A stretch of 25,586 nucleotides of DNA. Source: a virus. Below, one piece after another: positions 21,856-25,586 of the stretch. The notes below the pieces were generated by a model. The model was given only the letters and a program-made list of their open reading frames with translations, was not told where the DNA came from and did not search any database. Location: positions 1-25,586 of the IMG/VR virus record IMGVR_UViG_3300003324_000147; one strand, written 5' to 3'. Within the stretch, counting starts at the first letter, position 1. Each line of letters begins with the position of its first letter. A program made the translations under genes and the position numbers.

Positions 21856-22725
21856 ATGTCAACAAATAATGGATGGAATAATCAGATACTTGCTGCCAAT
21901 AGCGCTATTACCTTAAACTCTGGCACCAACGCAGTCAATGTATCTACAGACGCGTTTGCTGCCACGGTGGATGTCTCAACCGGAGCAGGAAATAAATCGC
22001 TCACTTTAGGGAGCACCAATACCACCTCAACGACAAATATTCAATCGGGGTCAGGTGGCATTAATATCCCTCAGTTTATAGAAGGTGCTCTTATTACAGA
22101 TTCCTCGGGAGAAGTAACTTCGGTTACGGGTACCGCAGGATACGTATTAACAGCTGATGTGGCAGGAACGCCTCCTAGTTTCCAGCCAGCGAGCGGCGGA
22201 GGAGCTGGAAGCCGAGTGCTTATACAAAGTCAGGATGCGACCAACGATGCAACTATAGATTTCACCAGTGGTATAACAGGATACACCTATTATGAGCTTG
22301 AGTTCTTAGGAGTGGTTCCTGTTACCGATAATACTGATCTTCAGTTGCAGATCTCCACTGATGGAGGCATGACCTGGATAGCAGGAACAAACTATAGGTA
22401 TTTCACTACTAATACTGACTCGGGAGCAAACACGTTCAGTGCTGTGGTTGCGGGTGCTGGAGGAACGAGTCAGTATGTATTCGCTCCTGGTACAAGCAAT
22501 GATGCTACCTATGGGATTAATGGTATAGCGCAGATTTTTTCTATGACGAGCAACCCTCAAATTACCTCGAGCTTGTCATCGACGGAGAGCACTACCTTGG
22601 ATGCAATGCAATGTCTGTCTGCTGGAAGATGTTTTTCTAGTGGTAGTGCTGTTGATGCGCTTCGCCTCCTGTTCTCATCGGGCAATATATCAGTCGGAAC
22701 ATTCAGGCTCTTTGGCATTATATAA
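21856..22725 (+). CDS. tail fibre protein, type 1 C-terminus (block B, copy 2)
   Basis: 289 residues; AAAGGAATACC before the ATG. The conserved N-terminal part (NGWNNQILAANSAITLNSGT, ALITDSSGEVTSVTG, YVLTADVAGTPPSFQP) is joined by a GGGAG linker to the type 1 domain: VLIQSQDATNDATIDFTSG, YTYYELEFLGVVPVTDNTDL, STDGGMTWIAGTNYRYF, ending SVGTFRLFGII. The type 1 domain of the gene at 19239 aligns along its whole length, so these two are the B members of the duplicated blocks. The N-terminal part here is closer to that of 22735 than to that of 19239 (both read NIPQF, not KIPAF), showing exchange or homogenisation within each block. Confidence 0.7.
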   Translation: MSTNNGWNNQILAANSAITLNSGTNAVNVSTDAFAATVDVSTGAGNKSLTLGSTNTTSTTNIQSGSGGINIPQFIEGALITDSSGEVTSVTGTAGYVLTADVAGTPPSFQPASGGGAGSRVLIQSQDATNDATIDFTSGITGYTYYELEFLGVVPVTDNTDLQLQISTDGGMTWIAGTNYRYFTTNTDSGANTFSAVVAGAGGTSQYVFAPGTSNDATYGINGIAQIFSMTSNPQITSSLSSTESTTLDAMQCLSAGRCFSSGSAVDALRLLFSSGNISVGTFRLFGII

Positions 22726-22734
22726 GGGGACAGG

Positions 22735-23610
22735 ATGCCTACTAATAATAACTGGGATAACCAGATAGCGGCTGCCAATAGTCCCATCACTTTAAACTCA
22801 GGAACCCACGGGGTTAATATATCCACTGATGCTGCTGCTACGGTAGTCTCTATAGCAACTGGCGCTGGCAACAAGACCTTAACGTTAGGCAGCACGAATA
22901 CAACTTCTACGACAACTATTCAGTCAGGGTCTGGGGGTATCAACATTCCTCAGTTTTCAGAAGGTGCTCTAGTAACCGATTCTGCGGGGGGAGTATCATC
23001 TGTTACAGGGAATGTAGGCTATGTGTTGACTGCTAATGGTGCAGGCGTAGCGCCAAGCTTTCAGCCTCAAGGATCTGGTTCTAAAACACTCATACAGACG
23101 CAGACGGTATCGGGAGTCACGCATGTTGACTTTGTAACGGGAGTGACTGGATATACCTACTATGTCCTGGAATGCTTGAGGTATTCTTTCGATGCAAATA
23201 GCAACCAAGCTCTTCGTTTGGGATACAGTAGCAATGCAGGAGCGAGCTGGAACACGTATACATACAATCAGTTTATACAGTCTAATGAGTCTGATTTTGC
23301 AGTATTTCGGGCCTTAGGAACCAATGCTCTTGCTAACGTTGGGCAACTCATCAATGGGTTCCAGGGTACAATCCTTGCTGCTACCGGGTATGGAATTGTA
23401 AAGCTATACGGTTTTGCTTCTGGATCTATGGTAAAGCAGACAACATTTTCTGGTACCGATCTGTCTAATGATGCTATAAATAGAGAACAGTTGTTAGGAG
23501 TTACAAGTAGTCTCGAAACGACAGTGGTTAATGGTATACGAATATCTCAAGACATATCGGTTCCAACGCTTCTGTTCAGTGGAACATTCAGGCTTTTTGG
23601 TGTAGTGTAA
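22735..23610 (+). CDS. tail fibre protein, type 2 C-terminus (block C, copy 2)
   Basis: 291 residues; AAGGGGACAGG before the ATG. The conserved N-terminal part (NNNWDNQIAAANSPITLNSG, INIPQFSEGALVTDSAGG) is followed by the type 2 domain: KTLIQTQTVSGVTHVDFVTG, YTYYVLECLRYSFDANSNQA, SSNAGASWNTYTYN, NGFQGTILAA, NDAINREQLLGVTSS, ending SGTFRLFGVV. It aligns with 20109 over its full length (NREQLLxV, SSNAGxSW and NGFQGT shared). It is the last large virion gene before the terminator. Likely a receptor-binding module that offers an alternative tip to the other fibres. Confidence 0.7.
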   Translation: MPTNNNWDNQIAAANSPITLNSGTHGVNISTDAAATVVSIATGAGNKTLTLGSTNTTSTTTIQSGSGGINIPQFSEGALVTDSAGGVSSVTGNVGYVLTANGAGVAPSFQPQGSGSKTLIQTQTVSGVTHVDFVTGVTGYTYYVLECLRYSFDANSNQALRLGYSSNAGASWNTYTYNQFIQSNESDFAVFRALGTNALANVGQLINGFQGTILAATGYGIVKLYGFASGSMVKQTTFSGTDLSNDAINREQLLGVTSSLETTVVNGIRISQDISVPTLLFSGTFRLFGVV

Positions 23611-23629
23611 CTATCAGAAAGGGAAAAAT

Positions 23630-23722
23630 ATGGAATTATGGATGATATCGCTTATCGGAATATCGCTTGGAATCTTCTTGTTTGTGGGGTATAGGTTATT
23701 CTTCCCACCAGTAGAAAAATAG
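23630..23722 (+). CDS. 30-residue single-pass membrane peptide
   Basis: An ATG at 23630 preceded by AAAGGGAAAAAT opens a 30-residue frame ending in TAG at 23720-23722. The peptide starts MELWMISLIGISLGIFLFVG, one hydrophobic helix, followed by a short tail with YRLFFPPVEK. It lies 19 bases after the last fibre gene and 41 bases before the terminator, so it would be the last gene of the late operon. Small single-helix proteins at such places can be holin-like or regulatory; no partner lysis gene is visible here. The length is at the limit for confident calling, but the ribosome site, codon content and clear membrane helix support it. Confidence 0.5.
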   Translation: MELWMISLIGISLGIFLFVGYRLFFPPVEK

Positions 23723-23763
23723 ATCATTACTTCTCTTCTTGTTCGTGTCTGTTCTTGTGGTTG

Positions 23764-23792
23764 CCCTCTAGTATAAAAGCTAGAGGGTTTTT
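23764..23792 (+). terminator. rho-independent terminator ending the late operon
   Basis: CCCTCTAG (23764-23771) and CTAGAGGG (23780-23787) form a perfect 8-bp stem with loop TATAAAAG, followed by TTTTT (23788-23792). It lies between the last + gene and the end of the convergent minus-strand gene at 23794. On the minus strand no U-tract follows the stem. Confidence 0.85.
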
Positions 23793-23793
23793 G

Positions 23794-24024
23794 CTATACT
23801 CTACGAACGCTTACGATTCTCTCTACTTCTTCTTGTATCTTGTCGTCAGTCTCAGAAGAGAATATGCCGACCTTCTCCCAACAAGGAACCGAATCATCTT
23901 CACTTAGTTGAACGTAGATCTCAAACGTGTCGCCCATGGTCTTGACGCACTTGCAGATAGTTCCAAAAGGTGACTGATCATATTTCGAGGGTTCCCCCGT
24001 TCTGATAAGCATATTCTCCAGCAT
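23794..24024 (-). CDS. 76-residue hypothetical protein downstream of ERF
   Basis: Reads MLENMLIRTGEPSKYDQSPF, then GTICKCVKTMGDTFEIYVQL, SEDDSVPCWEKVGIFSSETD and an acidic helix (DDKIQEEVERIVSVRRV). ATG at 24024 with AAGGAAATAAT immediately upstream, inside the end of the ERF gene; only 2 bases separate the two reading frames, so they are co-translated. The beta-rich middle and charged C-terminal helix suggest a small soluble protein, and the cysteines (two close together, one near WEK) form no recognised metal motif. Its coupling to a single-strand annealing protein hints at a recombination accessory role, but this is inference. Confidence 0.65.
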   Translation of the reverse strand: MLENMLIRTGEPSKYDQSPFGTICKCVKTMGDTFEIYVQLSEDDSVPCWEKVGIFSSETDDKIQEEVERIVSVRRV

Positions 24025-24026
24025 TA

Positions 24027-24698
24027 TTATTTCCTTAGGTATTCTTCCTGGGTTTTTCTAATGCGCAGGATACGGGATCTTGCTATGTGATACTCGCTTG
24101 CTGGTAAGTCTGCCAAGGTGGTTATGCCGTATGTCTCCATAATATCCTTGGCTACTTTCTCATAGCCATCAAGAACAATAAGAAGCTCCTGATACTGCGT
24201 TTTATCGATCACTGCTTGTCTGTCTATCTCCTCCTTCTTAGGTGCGTCTGGCTTTCTCAGCTCAGATATCAAAAGTTGCTCAGCTAGTATTTCACCATTG
24301 TCGTCAAAAGCAATAGGGTCATTGTCCGAGGGCGCTATGCCTAAGAGCATCAAAGCATGCAGCCGCTTGTGTATCTCATAGATATTAGCCGTCTGACGCT
24401 CAGTCTTTCCAGGAACGACGCGAGCGCATGAAGCAATATACTGCCCCGACTCATGACCAATGGTCGTCTTTAAGAGCGCAGCACCCGATCCTTCATCTTG
24501 AAGCTCTATGAATTGGAAGAACGCTAAGCCGTTTGCCGACAACGATTCTCTCGTGGCGAGTGTGATTGCCTGAAGGTTAGCAAACTTGCCTCCTGGGGCA
24601 TCCTGGTTGGCCACTAAAGGTTTATAGCCGCCTTGTGCTTTAGCGAACGCGCCCATTATCTGATCGATCTCTGCAGACCGATACACATTTGCTTCCAT
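24027..24698 (-). CDS. erf: ERF-family single-strand annealing recombinase
   Basis: 223 residues; AAGGAGATATA 5 bases before the ATG at 24698. The N-terminal ERF core (about residues 10-125) contains IMGAFAKAQGGYKPLVA, GGKFANLQAITLATRESLSA, NGLAFFQF, LKTTIGHESGQYIASC and a helix HKRLHALMLLGIAPSDND corresponding to the RRYALxxLLGI region of ERF proteins. The C-terminal 90 residues are charged and helical. ERF proteins of phages such as P22 form rings on single-stranded DNA and promote annealing during recombination, replication and genome circularisation. It is the middle gene of a three-gene minus-strand operon and is preceded by a 16-bp hairpin that may control its translation. Confidence 0.8.
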   Translation of the reverse strand: MEANVYRSAEIDQIMGAFAKAQGGYKPLVANQDAPGGKFANLQAITLATRESLSANGLAFFQFIELQDEGSGAALLKTTIGHESGQYIASCARVVPGKTERQTANIYEIHKRLHALMLLGIAPSDNDPIAFDDNGEILAEQLLISELRKPDAPKKEEIDRQAVIDKTQYQELLIVLDGYEKVAKDIMETYGITTLADLPASEYHIARSRILRIRKTQEEYLRK

Positions 24699-24714
24699 TA
24701 TATCTCCTTAAGGT

Positions 24715-24758
24715 CGTGACGATCTGTCACAGACTTGAACCCGTGACAAATCATCACG
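24715..24758 (-). promoter_or_regulatory. 16-bp RNA hairpin upstream of the ERF ribosome site
   Basis: On the minus strand CGTGATGATTTGTCAC (24758-24743) pairs with GTGACAGATCGTCACG (24730-24715) around a 12-base loop. All 16 positions pair in minus-strand RNA, two of them as G-U. On the + strand these two would be C-A mismatches, so the fold is meant for the transcript that carries ERF. It covers the stop codon of the upstream gene (24754-24756), and the AAGGAG of ERF follows within about 6 bases. It could tune ERF translation or stabilise mRNA. No U-tract follows, so it is not a typical terminator. Confidence 0.55.
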
Positions 24759-25056
24759 CTTTGACCTGCTCATCCTGTCTTGCTCCAGCCTTCTTAATGA
24801 CCTCAATAAAGTCATTATAGGCATTGACTGCGTTAGACACATACTGGTGCCGTGTGGCAATGAAGTGATACGCAGGGTATAGACATGCAAACTTGTCTTG
24901 GATCTCTTTAAGAAGACGGTTAACTTCATCAAGATTGGTGTCACTTAGTGGTTTCCCCCTATGCTTATCGAGCTCCTTATGCAGATCGGAGTACTCGTTA
25001 TACACGCGGTTCATCTCGGTGTCCAACTCATTGGTGAGCTTCTGTATCAGTTCCAT
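24754..25056 (-). CDS. 100-residue coiled-coil hypothetical protein, first gene of ERF operon
   Basis: AAAAAGGAAG lies about 4 bases before the ATG at 25056. The sequence starts MELIQKLTNELDTEMNRVYN and continues EYSDLHKELDKHRGKPLSD, then LDEVNRLLKEIQDKFACLYP and AYHFIATRHQYVSNAVNAYN, followed by a Lys/Asp C-terminus. Heptad-like Leu and charged residues give a mostly helical protein with coiled-coil tendency; no enzyme or DNA-binding motif. It is transcribed from a near-consensus promoter (25101-25128) and precedes ERF by 55 bases including the hairpin. A role in early phage DNA metabolism is suggested only by context. Confidence 0.7.
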   Translation of the reverse strand: MELIQKLTNELDTEMNRVYNEYSDLHKELDKHRGKPLSDTNLDEVNRLLKEIQDKFACLYPAYHFIATRHQYVSNAVNAYNDFIEVIKKAGARQDEQVKA

Positions 25057-25100
25057 ACGACTTCCTTTTTAAAAGTGCTTGGTTACTATTCCCGAGCAAT

Positions 25101-25128
25101 ATCATAGTAAAATAGGCAATAATGTCAA
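25101..25128 (-). promoter_or_regulatory. strong sigma70-like promoter for the minus-strand ERF operon
   Basis: Minus strand: TTGACA (25128-25123, perfect consensus), a 16-base spacer and TATGAT (25106-25101, 5 of 6). The start point would fall near 25094, giving a leader of about 40 nt before the ATG at 25056. Confidence 0.75.
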
Positions 25129-25181
25129 CTCTATTTACTTTATATATATCGGACATATACTATATATAGACAGTTAGAGTT
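25127..25181. promoter_or_regulatory. candidate operator: 7-bp inverted repeat around divergent promoters
   Basis: AACTCTA (25127-25133) and TAGAGTT (25175-25181) are inverted copies. The first touches the -35 box of the minus promoter, and the second lies just downstream of the plus start point. A helix-turn-helix dimer bound at both could silence both promoters. The palindrome CTATATATAG (25160-25169) lies between them. Could be chance in an AT-rich stretch. Confidence 0.35.
25134..25161 (+). promoter_or_regulatory. putative divergent promoter for the HTH gene
   Basis: TTTACT (25134-25139), a 16-base spacer and TATACT (25156-25161, 5 of 6). The spacer and downstream region are AT-only alternations (TATATATAT, CTATATATAG). 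It lies back to back with the minus-strand promoter, with the two -35 boxes 5 bases apart. Confidence 0.5.
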
Positions 25182-25203
25182 CCTCCCAATAGAAGGTAAA
25201 GCT

Positions 25204-25476
25204 ATGGATGTTGTTGAGTATTTAAAAAGGGCGGAAGAGATTCGAAAGCGAGAGTTATGGTCAAGGACGGATTTATGCAATGAGCTCGGTATATCCTATA
25301 ACACGCTAGTCAGGATAGAGCGCATGCCTCTTGTTTGTGCGTTAAAGACCAAGAAGAAGATAAAGAAGCTTGTTGAAAAATGGGAGTCTAAATACATGGA
25401 TCAAGATTGTCGAGCGAATGACTATATTGATCGAGAAAAAGAGGGTTGGTTAGAGCAAGGAGAGGCCGATGAGTAA
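25204..25476 (+). CDS. small helix-turn-helix transcriptional regulator
   Basis: 90 residues. Residues about 1-38 contain an N-terminal helix (VVEYLKRAEEIRKRELW) and a helix-turn-helix, SRTDLCNELGISYNTLVRIE, in which L-G-I-S-Y and the recognition-helix residues are typical of Xre or similar phage regulators. A Lys-rich helix (ALKTKKKIKKLVEKWESKY) and an acidic tail follow. GAAGGTAAAGCT supplies the ribosome site. Divergent from the ERF operon and adjacent to the paired promoters, it probably controls them. Its last 8 bases overlap the next gene (ATGAGTAA). No peptidase or dimerisation domain, so it is Cro-like in size rather than CI-like. Confidence 0.75.
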   Translation: MDVVEYLKRAEEIRKRELWSRTDLCNELGISYNTLVRIERMPLVCALKTKKKIKKLVEKWESKYMDQDCRANDYIDREKEGWLEQGEADE

Positions 25477-25586
25477 TCCATCAATGTCAGAAGACATAAG
25501 AGCATTAGCTGCAGCGTTCCTATTGGCCAAGCAAGAGTTTAACGTTACCGGAAGAAGCGGAAAAGCCGATCGCTATAAGTATGCCA
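25469..25586 (+). CDS. partial gene, probable second ERF-like annealing protein
   Basis: Begins at ATG 25469 with AAGGAGAGG upstream and runs off the window after 39 residues: MSNPSMSEDIRALAAAFLLA then KQEFNVTGRSGKADRYKYA. The pattern (L-A-x-A-x-x-x-A-K-x-E-F, followed by S-G-K-x-x-x-Y-K-Y-A) is the beginning of ERF-family proteins, where the K-Y-A motif leads into an ADL...I helix. It overlaps the HTH gene by 8 bases, so the regulator and this protein are co-translated. If correct, the phage encodes two ERF-type proteins on opposite strands. Only the start is visible, so the call is tentative. Confidence 0.5.
   Translation, partial: MSNPSMSEDIRALAAAFLLAKQEFNVTGRSGKADRYKYA

Larger units (their letters stand above)
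17172..23610 (+). repeat. tandem duplication of a three-gene fibre block (A-B-C, A'-B'-C')
   Basis: Order of C-terminal domains along the strand: GNWSVV type (17172), type 1 (19239), type 2 (20109), then GNWSIV type (20992), type 1 (21856), type 2 (22735). Copy 1 spans 17172-20975 and copy 2 spans 20992-23610. Copies have diverged well beyond nucleotide identity but keep gene order, lengths of B and C, and domain type. In copy 2, A' has lost (or never gained) the YadA-like repeat region. Confidence 0.75.

Noticed and set aside
17172-23610. Diversity-generating retroelement driving fibre variation
   Set aside because: No reverse transcriptase gene and no template/variable repeat pair with adenine-specific changes in the window; domain duplication explains the similarity.
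13820-23610. CRISPR-like or satellite repeats within fibre genes
   Set aside because: Repeated units are in-frame protein repeats with varied codons and no regular spacers.
24708-24944. Second minus-strand frame of 78 codons beside ERF
   Set aside because: It overlaps the coiled-coil gene in another frame, contains the hairpin and lacks a ribosome site.
1-25586. tRNA or rRNA genes, insertion sequences, attachment sites
   Set aside because: No cloverleaf, rRNA-like sequence, transposase or integrase, and no terminal inverted repeats were seen by eye; a tRNA scan was not possible.

Overview
The window is a contiguous piece of a tailed-phage (podovirus-like) genome. It carries closely packed virion genes on the + strand from about 2.2 to 23.7 kb, each with its own Shine-Dalgarno site, and a short oppositely oriented recombination/early module at the right end. 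No terminase, polymerase, integrase or complete portal gene is visible, so this is a partial genome. The three exported proteins at the left have Sec-type signal peptides, which points to a bacterial host. Their style loosely recalls secreted proteins of Dependentiae-like host-associated bacteria, but that is weak recollection and not evidence.

Layout. (1) 1-2.1 kb: the possible end of an upstream gene, then three unrecognised exported proteins (two rich in Gly/Ala hydrophobic sequence) and a 60-residue two-helix membrane protein. A 15-bp identical motif precedes two of these genes and looks like a promoter or other control element. (2) 2.14-2.2 kb: a strong terminator followed at once by a sigma70-like promoter. 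(3) 2.2-13.4 kb: head and neck genes: a hypothetical protein, scaffold, N4-gp56-like major capsid protein (MCP), FCCH-like structural proteins, connector or stabilisation-type proteins, and two glycine-rich candidate ejection proteins. (4) 13.5-13.7 kb: a small ribbon-helix-helix regulator on the minus strand with a promoter that would give a leaderless mRNA. (5) 13.8-23.7 kb: tail fibres, interrupted by an AT-rich freestanding HNH endonuclease. Here a three-gene fibre block (A-B-C) occurs twice in tandem with diverged sequence. (6) 23.76 kb: a terminator where + and - genes converge. (7) 23.8-25.1 kb, minus strand: a coiled-coil protein, an ERF-type single-strand annealing protein and a small hypothetical protein. 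(8) 25.2 kb onward, plus strand: a helix-turn-helix regulator and the start of what looks like a second ERF-like protein, divergent from the first across a promoter region with an inverted repeat.

The most striking object is a compact 201-nt group I intron (4642-4842) without an ORF, close to the 3' end of the MCP gene. P1 (with the splice-site U-G pair), P10, P3, P7, P8 and P9 helices can be drawn by hand. Splicing at codon boundaries restores the last 16 residues of the capsid protein, whose stop codon overlaps the ribosome binding site of the next gene. A conventional annotation would miss it, calling an intron-encoded false C-terminus. A second pattern is a set of intercistronic stem-loops whose G-U wobble pairs are all on the transcribed strand, suggesting selection on the RNA.
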